From assembly GCA_940337035.1 (NCBI GenBank), contig OW679202.1:47323763-47387762 (forward strand): a stretch of DNA of 64,000 bases. The letters run 5' to 3'. The DNA comes from Agriotes lineatus. Taxonomy: Eukaryota; Arthropoda; Insecta; Coleoptera; Elateridae. The translations under genes and the position numbers were made by a program. Every line of letters begins with the position of its first letter. The first letter of the stretch is position 1. This document shows, in pieces, positions 45,590 through 55,193 of this stretch. The notes under the pieces were generated by a model that saw only the letters and a list, made by a program, of their open reading frames with translations, did not search any database and was not told the DNA's origin.

Positions 45590-48500
45590 TCACCCGGTAA
45601 CATTCCCCCCCCCCCCATCAAGACGGTCGCCTGGGACGGTAGACGTTGGTTGGCAGCTCGGGCTTGGGACGGGAGAATCTGGTCGACAGCTTGGACCTGG
45701 GACGGGAGAGTCTCGTCGACGGCTCGGTCCTGGATCCGGCGTAGGTTCCCTAGACCGCTGGTCCGGACGTGGAGGTGGATTGTCATCCACCGGAAGGGGT
45801 TCCGCGGCTTCTGGTTGGGCGGGAGCTCGGCGGAGATCGTTTAGATGGATCTTCGTGGGCTCGCCGTTTCTCATCCGCACGAAGTAGGTGTTTGGGCCCA
45901 TCTCCTCAATAATTTGGTGGGGCCCTGTCCACTTCGGGTCAAAGTGTGATCGGGTGAGTGGTCGGGCTTGGGCCATCACTTGGTCCCCTGGGAGGTAGCG
46001 GTCCGGTTCGGGGTCGTTGAAGGCGTACCGCGAACGGTACGGGTGCTGGTTCCGGTGTATTTGCTGTATACGCTGTTCGCGGGCCTCATTGTTGTTGTTG
46101 GTGGCTGGTTGGTTGGCTGGGGTTCCTTGCCATTCGGCTGGGCGTGGCAACTCGTAGCCCAGCAGCGCCTTGGATGGAGTGGTCCCCGTGGCCGCATTGC
46201 TCCGCGTCCGCAGGTTGTACAGCACCGTGGATAGGAGGGTATCCCATAGTGCTGGGTCCTTCCCATGGGTATGGACCCGTAGCCCTTTCTTGATTTCCTG
46301 GTTGCGCCTCTCGACCGGGTTAGCCTGGGGATGGTAGATCGGTGTGGTCCAGTGGAGGCACCCCCATCTGCGTAACGCGGCGTCCCAGGTAATCGACACG
46401 AACTGGGCTCCGTTGTCGGAAAGGATTGCCCTGGGGTATCCGAACCGGTGAAAGACCTCCTTCTCTAGCAGCTGAACCACGACCGATGCAGGAGCGCTAG
46501 GCAGGGGGAACGCCTCGGTCCACCGGCTAAACATGTCGGTGACCACAAGGATCTGACGGTTCCCGGTCCGGCTGGTGACGTATGGGCCCATCAAGTCCAC
46601 GGAGATGGTATCCCATGGTCGGCTGGGCTGGTGAGGCCGCAAGGGTGCCCTAGCTTGAAGAGGTCCCCTCTTGGTGGCGGCGCACGTCCAACAAGCGCGC
46701 ACGTGGCCTCGGACGTTGTCTTCCAAGCGCGGCCAGAAATAACGTTGGGCGATCGCTCTTGTGGTCTCCTCGGCTCCTGGGTGTCCGGCGGTAGGCGCGT
46801 CGTGATACGCATGCATGATGCGCTCCTGGAGATCAGTGGGTGCCACCAACCTGTCCCCATCAGGGTGACGTCGCCAGAGGCATCCGCCCTCCACGAGGTA
46901 GTCCCGGAGGATATGGGCCTCGCCGGCGTTTTGTGGCCCTTGCCTGTCTATTTCGAGCCATGTTCGTAGTAGGTTCGCAGCGTGTTGATTGGTCTGCTGG
47001 GCGTCCTTGACCTCGTCGACCAGGTTGATCAACTGAACGTGTGCTACTACTGGTTGGGGAGATGGTGAAGCTGCGGCGGTACCGTCGGGTGGCAACAGGC
47101 GGTTGTGGTCGGTCGCCTCGTCCGGCACGTTCCCTTCGGCGGGGTTCCGCGACAAGTGGTCGGGGAGCTCGTTTGACCTTCCTGGGCAGTGGGCAATGTC
47201 AAACTGGAACTCTTGCAGCAGAAGGGACCAGCGGGTGAGCTTGAACTTGTGGTCCTTCATTGAGTCTAGCCACAAGAGCGCACGGTTGTCTGTCCTTAAT
47301 GTGAACCGGCGGTCCTCCAGGTAGGGGCGGTAGCGCTTCACGGCCCAGATGACGGCGAGGCACTCTTGCTCGTTGACATGGTACCGCTGCTCAGCGTGGT
47401 TCAGCTTCGCGCTCGCGTAGCTTACAATGTGCTTGTTCCCGTCCACTTCCTGGAACAGCACCGCTGCGATACCCACGCCGCTGGCGTCCGTTTGCAACAC
47501 GAACGGTTGGGCGAAGTCCGGTCGGTGCAGGGTAAGGGGTTGAGTAATGGCGTGTTTGATAGCCTCGTACGCGTGCGCTGCTTCAAGTGTCCAGCGAAAG
47601 CGTTGCGTGGTTTTCAGCAGGTCCGTCAAGGGTGCCGTGACTTCGGCGCAACGTGGGATGTAGTCACGCAGCCAGTTACAAAGGCCCAGAAAGCTGCGTA
47701 GCTGCTTCCGGGTTTGCGGCGTTTGAGCGGCCTGCAGGCTCTCCACGTGCTCGGGTCTGGGCTGGTTTCCATCGGCGGTGATCGTATGCCCCAGATAGGT
47801 CAGCGTCTGGACCCCAAACTGACACTTCTCCAGGGACAGCTTAAGGTTGTGGTGCTGGAGGCGCTCCAGGACGAGACGAAGGTGTCGGAGGTGCTCTTCC
47901 CAGTCCCTGGAGTAGATGACGATGTCATCGAGGTACACCAGTACAAAGTCACGTAAGTACCCGGGCAGCACTTCCTGGGTCATCATCTTCTGGAACGTGG
48001 CGCCCGCGTTCTTAAGGCCAAAGGGCATGACCTTAAATTGATAGGCCGCTCCGTCAGGGGTAGAGAACGCCGTGAGTGGCTTGGTGCGTTCTCCCAGTGG
48101 AATTTGCCAGTACCCAGCCTTCAGGTCCAGCGTTGTAAAGACGGACGCCGTGCCCAGGTCCCGCAGCGTCTCGTGGATGATCGGCAGACTGGAGCTTTCG
48201 TCCTTTGTGAGATTGTTCAGGCGGCGATAGTCCACGCAGAACCTCGGCTTGCCATCTTTCTTTGTCACGATGACGATGGGCGAACAATAGCTGGATGTGC
48301 TGGGTTCGATTACCCCGTCTGCGAGCATGGTCTCCACTTGCTCCGCGATGACTCGTTTCTTGTCAGGTGAGTACCGGTACGGTGGTTGCCGAAATGGCTT
48401 ATCTTCGACCAGCCGGATGTGATGGCGGGTCGTAGTCGTCGTGGACGGGGGGCCGGAGTCCATAATGGTGGTTTGGAACTCTGTTAGGACGTCCTGGAGT

Positions 48501-49078
48501 TCGTCTTTCATTTCCGGCGGAAATCCGTGGGAGACGGTTTGTAGTTCTATAGCGGCGTCGTTCATGGGCCGGGGTTGCTGGCTCCAGTGGCTGGTTCGGC
48601 GAACATTTTTCCCAAAATGCACGGTTCGCCGGTGGAGGTCCAAAACGGCGTGTTGTTCCTCCAGCCAGGGATAACCCAGGATCATTGGGCTGATCAGGTC
48701 CGGCACCACCAGGAACTGAGAGCGGAATTGGTCTCGGCCGATGAGGTAGGATACCGAGGTTTCCCCCAGGATGTCCATTGTTTTGGAAGCGCTTGCTAGG
48801 CTTGCCATGGCTCCGGGATGAAGAGGGTGGATCGCCTCTGCTAGGTCCTCCCGTATAAAATTGTGGGTGGCGGCTGAGTCCAGAAGAGCTTCGTGTGGAA
48901 TCCCGGCGACAACGGCATTTAATTTGGGTAAGCCGTCTGTTCCGCCTCCCGTTCGCAGCAGGATTACTGAGGTCGGTTGCTGCTGCTGCTCCCGGCCTGC
49001 TCCGCGTTTCCCGCCTGTGGTGCTGCGTTCAGGGTTGGGCAGTGGCGGTGATAATGTCTGCCTGGGCAGAATTGACAC
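45590..49078 (-). CDS. pol: Gypsy Pol polyprotein (protease, RT, RNase H, integrase)
   Basis: About 1162 codons without a break, counted from 49078. Translation probably enters by -1 frameshift from gag, since the frame is closed by TAG near 49087 and has no suitable early ATG. The aspartic protease has LLDSAATHNF (Asp67; Ala for the usual Gly). RT has TLDLKAGYW (Asp318) and YLDDIVIYS (Asp384-Asp385). RNase H has QTDASG (Asp531), Glu572 and RTDNRAL (Asp597). The integrase zinc finger uses His759, His766, Cys796 and Cys799; the core uses Asp828, Asp888 and Glu923. A GPxY-like module (KWTGPHQI) follows. The proline-rich tail reads through the polypurine tract and stops 13 nt inside the 3' LTR. 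All catalytic residues are present. No chromodomain or env is seen. Confidence 0.95.
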   Translation of the reverse strand: MSILPRQTLSPPLPNPERSTTGGKRGAGREQQQQPTSVILLRTGGGTDGLPKLNAVVAGIPHEALLDSAATHNFIREDLAEAIHPLHPGAMASLASASKTMDILGETSVSYLIGRDQFRSQFLVVPDLISPMILGYPWLEEQHAVLDLHRRTVHFGKNVRRTSHWSQQPRPMNDAAIELQTVSHGFPPEMKDELQDVLTEFQTTIMDSGPPSTTTTTRHHIRLVEDKPFRQPPYRYSPDKKRVIAEQVETMLADGVIEPSTSSYCSPIVIVTKKDGKPRFCVDYRRLNNLTKDESSSLPIIHETLRDLGTASVFTTLDLKAGYWQIPLGERTKPLTAFSTPDGAAYQFKVMPFGLKNAGATFQKMMTQEVLPGYLRDFVLVYLDDIVIYSRDWEEHLRHLRLVLERLQHHNLKLSLEKCQFGVQTLTYLGHTITADGNQPRPEHVESLQAAQTPQTRKQLRSFLGLCNWLRDYIPRCAEVTAPLTDLLKTTQRFRWTLEAAHAYEAIKHAITQPLTLHRPDFAQPFVLQTDASGVGIAAVLFQEVDGNKHIVSYASAKLNHAEQRYHVNEQECLAVIWAVKRYRPYLEDRRFTLRTDNRALLWLDSMKDHKFKLTRWSLLLQEFQFDIAHCPGRSNELPDHLSRNPAEGNVPDEATDHNRLLPPDGTAAASPSPQPVVAHVQLINLVDEVKDAQQTNQHAANLLRTWLEIDRQGPQNAGEAHILRDYLVEGGCLWRRHPDGDRLVAPTDLQERIMHAYHDAPTAGHPGAEETTRAIAQRYFWPRLEDNVRGHVRACWTCAATKRGPLQARAPLRPHQPSRPWDTISVDLMGPYVTSRTGNRQILVVTDMFSRWTEAFPLPSAPASVVVQLLEKEVFHRFGYPRAILSDNGAQFVSITWDAALRRWGCLHWTTPIYHPQANPVERRNQEIKKGLRVHTHGKDPALWDTLLSTVLYNLRTRSNAATGTTPSKALLGYELPRPAEWQGTPANQPATNNNNEAREQRIQQIHRNQHPYRSRYAFNDPEPDRYLPGDQVMAQARPLTRSHFDPKWTGPHQIIEEMGPNTYFVRMRNGEPTKIHLNDLRRAPAQPEAAEPLPVDDNPPPRPDQRSREPTPDPGPSRRRDSPVPGPSCRPDSPVPSPSCQPTSTVPGDRLDGGGGNVTG
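45603..45622 (-). other. Polypurine tract of the Gypsy element
   Basis: The element strand reads GATGGGGGGGGGGGGAA directly before the LTR start TGTTACC. Twelve consecutive Gs form the primer for plus-strand DNA synthesis. It also codes the Gly run near the Pol C-terminus. Confidence 0.85.
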
Positions 49079-49815
49079 GGTGGTGGGGTCCTAGGTGTCG
49101 CCTCTGGTGCTGGTGTTTTGGCCTCTCTGTGTGGTGCGCTAGGAGCGGCACCCTTGAGATCTAGTTCCGCCTGCATTGCGCGTTGTATTAATTCTGGCAT
49201 ATCCCGTGGCGGAGGATACCGAATTGCCGGTCGTAGGTGTGGCAGCAGCATGTTGGTGTAAAATGTGATGTTGTGCTGGATCTTTAGGCGGTTGGCCAGG
49301 TCTGTTTTCCGTCGCAGAAATTCCTTAACTAATTGGGAACTTCCTTGCTTGCGGCCGTAATATTCGGCGTTAAGCTGGGCTGTCGTCACCGGGTTATTAA
49401 AGTACTCCAACAGCAACTCTTGGAACCTGGCGAAGCTTATCTTATATTGTGCGTACGACTCCCACCAACTGGCGGCGTTGCCTCGCAGTTGTCGAACTGC
49501 TATGATGGTGCGCTCTGGTTCCGGGAGATTCCGGGTCATCCTCTCGATGGCGTCGAGGAAGGCCTGGGGATCCTCGATGGTTTCGCCGTGAAATAGCGGA
49601 AGCTCGGGTTGCTGTGGCGTCTGTGTTTTTGCATTTAGCAAGGCTACTGCTTGCAAGTAGGTTTGTAGTTGATCCGCAGTCCATTCGGACATGTTTTTGG
49701 ACAGGGTTTGGGCGCCACTGGATTGTTGCGGTTCCAGAACCGGTTTGCTCGGCTCGCTTGTAACGGCGTTGCCGTCGTCCGTCGATCGAGACCTTTGTCT
49801 CGTGATGGGAGCCAT
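48964..49815 (-). CDS. gag: Gypsy Gag, 283 residues
   Basis: Structural protein that packages the element RNA into cytoplasmic particles. It begins MAPITRQRSRSTDDG, 76 nt after the 5' LTR. A capsid-like retrotransposon gag domain follows (PELPLFHGETIEDPQAF, GNAASWWESYAQYK, FQELLLEYFNNP). Near the C-terminus there is a zinc-knuckle variant, CQFCPGRHYHRHC, with CX2CX3HX4C spacing, one residue short of the usual CX2CX4HX4C. Its stop at 48964 lies 115 nt inside the pol frame, which is -1 relative to gag. A slippery heptamer sits in the overlap. No frame damage was seen. Confidence 0.92.
   Translation of the reverse strand: MAPITRQRSRSTDDGNAVTSEPSKPVLEPQQSSGAQTLSKNMSEWTADQLQTYLQAVALLNAKTQTPQQPELPLFHGETIEDPQAFLDAIERMTRNLPEPERTIIAVRQLRGNAASWWESYAQYKISFARFQELLLEYFNNPVTTAQLNAEYYGRKQGSSQLVKEFLRRKTDLANRLKIQHNITFYTNMLLPHLRPAIRYPPPRDMPELIQRAMQAELDLKGAAPSAPHREAKTPAPEATPRTPPPCQFCPGRHYHRHCPTLNAAPQAGNAEQAGSSSSNRPQ
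49006..49012 (-). promoter_or_regulatory. -1 ribosomal frameshift site GGGAAAC
   Basis: In the gag frame the codons are GCG GGA AAC, so the heptamer is set G GGA AAC, the canonical X XXY YYZ arrangement. Slipping back one base enters the pol frame before its first downstream stop. AGCAGG, four bases downstream, can pair with CCTGCT about 35 nt further on; an alternative is GCAGCAG with CTGCTGC. Either could be the stimulatory stem. Confidence 0.82.
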
Positions 49816-49871
49816 GGATCTCAGGTTCTCAGGGGATGTCGGTTTGGCACAGAATCCTCTGTGCTAGAAAG

Positions 49872-49889
49872 GCCCCACGTTGGGCGCCA
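49872..49889 (-). other. Primer-binding site, tRNA-Lys type
   Basis: The element strand reads TGGCGCCCAACGTGGGGC, two bases after the 5' LTR. It is complementary to the 3' end of insect tRNA-Lys(CUU), which I recall as ending GCCCCACGTTGGGCGCCA. Confidence 0.85.
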
Positions 49890-49891
49890 AT

Positions 49892-50798
49892 TGTCACCAC
49901 TGGGTTTAAAACACTGGATTGTTTGTGAATAAAATCCGTGACGCACTGTACAATTACACTAAGGCGCAAGAGTCAATTATAAAGTCTTAAGTTACAGTAA
50001 ATAAATATGTTTATTATAATCAGCAGATCAACACATCAATGTAAACGTACATGTACATACGGCTACAAGGTGAAATGAAATAAAGTCCGTGTATGGCACA
50101 GATGGCGTTAGCAGCCGAGCAGCGTGACTAACGCAGTGCCACACACGAGACAATATACAAGCACAAGTATATGCACAATAGGTGTGTGACACAAGTGATG
50201 CAATCTGCAGAGTGGCGGGATCGCGGTCACAGTGCCACACAAAAAATACACACAAAGAAAACAAATAGAATAGAACAATGTATATACAAGACTAAGACTA
50301 AAGAACTTAAATCTAACTTACTTGCTAAACTACGCTAAGGTCCTACGCTAACACAACACTATCAAGCGTGTGAGATGTCGCTCTATGGCGGCGAGGGAAG
50401 CGTCGCGATCCGGCGACGGCTATGACGCGCTCCGGCGTCGAGGAACGGCGATGTCGTGGACCCCAGATGTCCGGACGTTGACGACGGCACGGGACGGCAG
50501 CTGCACAGCTCGGCGTCTCCCGTGGTCGGACGTCGGTCACGGCGAAGATCCAACGGCAAACGACGAACGGAGGAGTTGCTACTACTCAAGCCTCAATCTG
50601 TCTAATCTTGAGTAGTAGCTGCCTTCTGCGTCTTAAGCGACCGCCAAGAAGTGATTTTGCTGTCGGAGTGCCGTATATTTATACTATCTCGTCCAGGCGG
50701 CCGAGGCTCCTATTGGTGGACGGGGTAACTCTTAATGAGCCATCATTCCTGGAGGCTTCACCCCAAAGTTGGAAGCTGAGCGAGTTCACCCGGTAACA
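49892..50798 (-). repeat. 5' LTR of the Gypsy element
   Basis: 907 bp, same ends and length as 44696-45602, with three differences noted (about 99.7% identity). It carries the TATAAATA at 50676-50683 and the 13-bp hairpin at 50578-50619. Confidence 0.96.
50676..50683 (-). promoter_or_regulatory. TATA box of the active 5' LTR promoter
   Basis: The element strand reads TATAAATA within AGTATAAATATACGG, 116-123 nt inside the 5' LTR. Transcription should start about 30 nt further on, near 50645. Confidence 0.55.
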
Positions 50799-52182
50799 CA
50801 AGACGTGTTTTATATTCCGTACGTTATTCATACTTGCTAGATGGTCACGTAGGTATGACACGTGACATATTCGGTTTTTTGACGTTTATTTTGAGACACT
50901 GTATTCGATTGTCTCTCAGGTCTTCGATCATGCTATCATATCTTCAACATTGTCACACAGTTATGTAGTGTGACGTTAGCGACAGCCCAAATTAGTATTA
51001 CTAAGCATAATTATGCGTTCAAATTTGGATACTTCTAAATACGCCACAATCAAGTATTTGCATCTCTTGGACACGTGGATCAAAGATAAATCAAACTGGC
51101 CCAACGGTGCGCGAGTACGAGTGAGACACAGCTTCTCGCACTTCTTCCCAACTTTCAGTCTGAATAAGGACGCCCAGAAAGGTGTATAACGAAGGTACCC
51201 AGGCTGCTAAAAAGACTTGAGTGCTGAGTCCACCAGACCCACCTCGAAATATCTAGATGTACTCCTTGTAACTGTTCTGTCTAGTCACTCCGTGGCATGC
51301 TGATTAAGCATTGGAGCGACGACATCCCTGAAACCATTCTCAGTAGTCGCTCCGTGACATGCTGAGTAAGTACCTAGAGCAACGCCACCTCCTTCGTAAC
51401 CATTTTCAATAGTTGCTCGTGTGGCATGCTGATTAAGCATCTGGAGTTACGACATCCTCTCTATCCCTAAGGGTCACGACTCTAGAAAACGAAGTATCCG
51501 GGGAACTGCGAACTAATTTCGTACCAGGTGAAATTTGCCGCTAGTACTAATCACCTATTGTAACCCCTGAGTGTTCTTGGACAAAAATCTCAGTCCTACG
51601 AGGCAGCCGTCAGCCGGTTGCGAACGGCTTCCACCAGACTAAAATTCACTCAGACTGTTACAATCACGGGGCGCCGAAGTCCGCCCAGAGCAAGGTTCAA
51701 CTTTGCCCACCATAATTTACACATAGCGAGAGCTCTGGGGCGGCCTCAATTTAGCCATATTGATTTACTGTCTCATCAAAATAAACTGCATTAACCTTGC
51801 TTTATTTAATCCCAGTAACGGCCATTTCGAAGAAGTTCCAAACGGAGCTCCAGGCGATTTTTGGGCCTCGTCTGCAACTGGCTACCACATGCTACCCGAG
51901 ATATGAAGTAGAGTGGGTTGCCGCGCTGGCTAGACTTCAGCGTCCCCTTCAAACACACCTTAATTTCTTATTTATTGTAAGTACATTATACAAGTAGTTT
52001 TAATTTCGAGAACAATTTGACATGTAAATTACAGAGTAATAAATACTTAATTTAATTGAACGCGTATTTTGTTTATATACTTGAGTTATAAATCGAACCT
52101 CGGTTTTCTAACTATAAGTAACTGACTAGAAGGTAATTAAGCAAACCTAGTACAGAGTGAGCAATAATATTACGAAACGTTA
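50799..52182. other. Non-coding flank, possible old LTR remnant
   Basis: No coding sequence was recognised. Around 50952-51665 a stretch starting TGTAGTGTGACG and ending CTGTTACA could be a solo LTR, and AATAAA near 51779 could belong to it, but no partner or target duplication was found. The stretch holds a threefold short repeat at 51263-51456. Confidence 0.25.
51263..51456. repeat. Three diverged tandem units of 62-65 bp
   Basis: Units begin at 51263, 51325 and 51390. Each has a TCC(T/C)T start, a TCACTCCGTGGCATGCTGA-like middle, a TAAG core and a GGAG(C/T)(G/T)ACGAC-like end. The units differ at many positions. Confidence 0.6.
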
Positions 52183-52418
52183 CAGTAGGATAGGGACTTT
52201 TGATGTAGCCTAGTAACTTTTCAAAAAGACCAGTTGGCAGTAGAGACAGAGTGAAAAATTAAGTAAAACACGTGTTGTTATTATGCGTTCGGCAAGTTAG
52301 ATTTTTCCATATTTGTTTTGTTAAGCAATGCTAATCATATGTAATCAATTTTGTTATAATAAAATACAGCAGCGTTTAAGCAATTGCTACTAGTTGTTCA
52401 AAAGTACCTATCCTACTG
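52183..52418. mobile_element. MITE, 236 bp, TA-flanked
   Basis: The left end CAGTAGGATAGGGACTTTTG and the right end, its reverse complement with one change, are directly flanked by TA (52181-52182 and 52419-52420). It is non-coding and of Tc1/mariner target type. Confidence 0.82.
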
Positions 52419-52429
52419 TAACACCAGAT

Positions 52430-53910
52430 CATCTGCAAACCGAAAGTTGGAAAGTTTTCTCCGTCAATACTGATGCATTTGTTTCCCTAGTCTCGTTCTT
52501 TAAATATATGCTTCAGTGCTTCAGTAAATACCTTAGGTGAACTTGTGTGGCCCTGCCGAATGCCTCCCCAAAAATTAAACTTGTTGGTCTTTTGGGAAGG
52601 CTAACACACTCGGTAATATTTTTATGCAGATGGCTAAGCAACTGGATACCTATATATTACATCTACACCTCATTCTACCAGTACTCTTTCCACAACCTAC
52701 TCTTCTATCGAGTCGAATGCCTTTTCGTGGTCAACGAATACCAAAATTATCAGTTTGCTGCATTTGTGACATTTCTCTATGACGGTCTTGAGAGTCTGTA
52801 GATGGTCTTGGTGTTGAATTCTGACTTGAAGCCGGCTTGCTCTCGTGACTGATAGGAGGCTAATTTATTCTCGACTGTTGACTGGTACGTGACGGAATAA
52901 CGTATATTTATATGTGGGAAAGTAGACTGATTGGTTCATAATTGTCTAGATTTTTGGCGTCTCCTTGCTTGTGGATGAATTTAAAGACTGCATTGTTCCA
53001 ATTGGTTGGCACTGGAACATCTATCATCCATTTGGTAAAGAGCTGGGTTATTGTTGATTTTGAGCATTTTTGGAAGGCGTGTCTGTTTTTTAGTTCTTCA
53101 GATGCGACGTTTCTAGGAAGAGCCGGTTCTTCAAAGTTTATTCGAGGTGTCATTTGCCTGGTGTCTGGGATATTGCTTGTGTAGTGATTTTTATAGAAAT
53201 TTTTATTGTTGTCAGTAGTAGGTTTAGAATTGTAACCGCTTCATTTTTGAGTAGCTTAAATGTTTGTTGGCTACCCTGGAAGTTCTAATTTTAGGACTCT
53301 GCGGCTGCTATGCATCTATATCGCCTTTTCATTAAAAGCGATCAGTTCTTTTCTAATTTGCCTTGCTATTTGTCTTTGTAGCTGATAGTAGTCAGCGTAA
53401 TCTTGTTTGCCTTCACTCCTTATTTGTCTTTCTTGTATAAGTTTCAATATTTTTACGGACAACTTTTGTGGTCTGCTTTGAATATGGGGTGGGAAGATTG
53501 TTTCGAACGCGTCCTTCGGAATGACTAGCTAGTCATTTAAATCGTCAACCGACAACCGTTCGAATTGGTTATGCATCAGTAATTACTTTACTGCTTCTCT
53601 ATCCTTATTTTCTCTCAAAATGTCCTTGATGTTGTTGCGAATGTTGATTTTACTCACAGGGTTCCGTCTCTCTCCCTTAAAATTCATTTCTTAAGGTGGG
53701 CGTTGAAAACAAGGAATAACCCACAATTGTTTCATCTGTGGACCAACTACCAGTTTACCAAGCTGAACATTTCTAGCCCAGTTAACGGTTCTTTTTTCTG
53801 CTTTGGTCATTTGAATAGCAGCTGTCCCTAGATAAAGATGCTCGTCCATGTATTTCTTTTTCTGTCGCTTGCGCACACAAATTCCGTTTTGGTTTTTACT
53901 GCCACTCACC
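52430..53910 (-). pseudogene. RTE-like LINE, linker and RT, truncated
   Basis: Minus strand. 53909-53400 gives a basic linker with MSGSKNQNGICVRKRQ, VGPQMKQLWV and AFETIFPPHIQSRPQ. 53153-52908 gives INFEEPALPRNVASEELKN, TNWNNAVFKFIHKQGDAKN and YEPISLLSHI (RT fingers). Near 52740-52690, LVFVDHEKAFDSIE is motif A. At 52570-52435 GIRQGHTSSPKVFTEALKHI holds motif B. Motif C and the tail are lost. Stops and shifts separate the blocks. Confidence 0.75.
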
Positions 53911-53950
53911 CGCGTCGGGCCGAGTGCTGCATCAGTTGCTCCTTGCTAGT

Positions 53951-53990
53951 CCTCTTTCTCTCCCTCTCTTTCTCTCTCTCTCGCTCTGTG
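53951..53990. repeat. CT-rich microsatellite
   Basis: A plus-strand tract of CTCTTTCTCTCCCTCTC followed by (TC)n. Low complexity. Confidence 0.7.
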
Positions 53991-54239
53991 TCGCTCGATG
54001 GGCTTTATCAATTTTATCGACCTGCAGACGAAATCGCCTTGCACATAACATCCGGCCTTGGGCCCGCTCGATATTTCTTTATATGGTTTTTTGGCTACTT
54101 AATTTCTCACGTACAGCTCAGAGTTACCGCATGTGGTACGAACTTGCATAAGGATCATTTACCTTTAGATAACAGACGTATTTATGAACCTAGGTAGAGC
54201 AATTTCTATTTCTGAAAAATTTTAGTACATTCATCTTGG

Positions 54240-54515
54240 TTATTTTTAAGAATACTTGTATTAATTTTGAAGATAAAATCCTACAACTTATTTCTATAAT
54301 TGATACTAATACAAACTTCTCCGACAAGAAATCTACTAGTAATATCACAAAACTGACATTAATTTTTCCAAATATTGAAAGAAACATCAGTGATTTAAAC
54401 TTAGAATGGAGGCAACTGACAAATTTCAAGTTAAACGCCGAAATTAAAAACATTGAAAAACCCTGATGACAATGAAAAGTTGCTTCCCATTTTTTGACAA
54501 ACATCATCTCAATCC
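54240..54515 (+). pseudogene. Possible hAT transposase C-terminal scrap
   Basis: The plus frame reads NIERNISDLNLEWRQLTNF, then LLPIF. A DLEWR.L phrase precedes the dimerisation region in some insect hAT proteins. The match is short and the call is tentative. Confidence 0.25.
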
Positions 54516-54677
54516 CTTACAGTAGTGCAGCTGCTAAAAGATTTTCTTCCCGAATTAAATATTATAAAACGTAAGTAGGTACCGAAATAAGTTAAAAGTT
54601 AGTACGTGTGAAAGTCTTTTGTTAGGAAAGCATTTAACTAAATGTCAAAGTTATTATGAAGTAGATTCTGCCAAGAT

Positions 54678-54950
54678 GTTCTCTGAATCATGCCATTTTT
54701 GGAAGTGGTCTATTATGATATGTTTTATCGGATTTTTGTTTAGTGATAAGAGTGACAGACTCGTAATCACAGCGATCAGTGGTCCCGGGTTCAAACTCCG
54801 GGGTAGGCACGAGTGTACGTGAAAAGACGTACAAAAATTAGTCCTTCACAGGACTAACCAGGAATACCTGAGGACGGGAGTAGATCAAAGAATCCCTAAA
54901 CGTCGTCTGATAAACATCCGAGACAGTGGAAAAAGCCCGATAAAACATAT
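54678..54950 (+). repeat. tRNA-headed SINE-like repeat
   Basis: 54740-54815 looks like a decayed tRNA: GACTCGTAATCACAG as an anticodon arm, and GGTCCCGGGTTCAAACTCCGG as a T arm with a B box (GGTTCAAACTCC). A body of about 130 nt follows. TCTGCCAAGAT occurs directly before 54678 and again at 54950-54961, a possible 11-bp target duplication. ATATGTTTTATCGG and its reverse complement also lie near the two edges. The SINE interpretation is preferred but not certain. Confidence 0.45.
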
Positions 54951-55017
54951 CTGCCAAGATATTTAATAAAAAAACAAATGCGTAATATTTATGAGTTTCT
55001 CGTTAATGCATAGGCTA

Positions 55018-55193
55018 TAATCAAAAATTATTTTTATCTCGTAGTATGGCTATGGAATACTTTCTAATTTATGAATTCAGCTACATTTATACTTAAATGT
55101 CAACTTGCTATTTGATTTTTAAGTGAGTTATAGTTGCATTTATAAATTTGGAACTATTTCACAGTCATACTAGATGGAAATCATTTTTGATCA
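55018..55193. mobile_element. MITE, 176 bp, TA-flanked (copy 2)
   Basis: Same family as 17481-17655: TAATCAAAAATTATTTTTAT, then GTAGTATGGCTATGGAA on the left, and the mirrored TCATACTAGATGGAAATCA with TTTTTGATCA on the right. TA lies on both sides (55016-55017 and 55194-55195). The copy is more diverged in the centre. Confidence 0.82.

Larger units (their letters stand above)
44696..45602 (-). repeat. 3' LTR of the Gypsy element
   Basis: 907 bp. On the plus strand it starts TGTCACCACTGGG and ends CACCCGGTAACA. Compared with the other LTR, three changes were seen: ACAATACAC versus ACAATATAC, GACAAACGG versus GACGAACGG, and GGCTCCACC versus GGCTTCACC. It contains the polyadenylation signal used by the element and a copy of the TATA box. 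Confidence 0.96.
44696..50798 (-). mobile_element. Complete young Gypsy LTR retrotransposon, 6103 bp
   Basis: LTRs of 907 bp bracket a 4289-bp interior. CAAG lies directly outside both ends (44692-44695 and 50799-50802), a 4-bp target duplication. LTRs have TG...CA ends. Order on the minus strand is 5' LTR (50798-49892), tRNA-Lys-type primer site, gag, pol (protease, RT, RNase H, integrase), polypurine tract, 3' LTR. Both ORFs are intact and only three LTR differences were noted, so insertion was recent. There is no env, so it is a retrotransposon rather than an enveloped errantivirus. The interior is GC-rich against an AT-rich neighbourhood. Confidence 0.96.

Noticed and set aside
47041..49164. 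Several plus-strand frames of 65-110 codons over the Gypsy interior
   Set aside because: They are antisense shadows of the intact gag and pol genes in GC-rich sequence and show no domain of their own.
50952..51820. Possible solo LTR right of the Gypsy element
   Set aside because: It has TG/CA-like ends and an AATAAA, but no partner repeat, target duplication or convincing primer site could be found. It is kept only as a note in the flank description.
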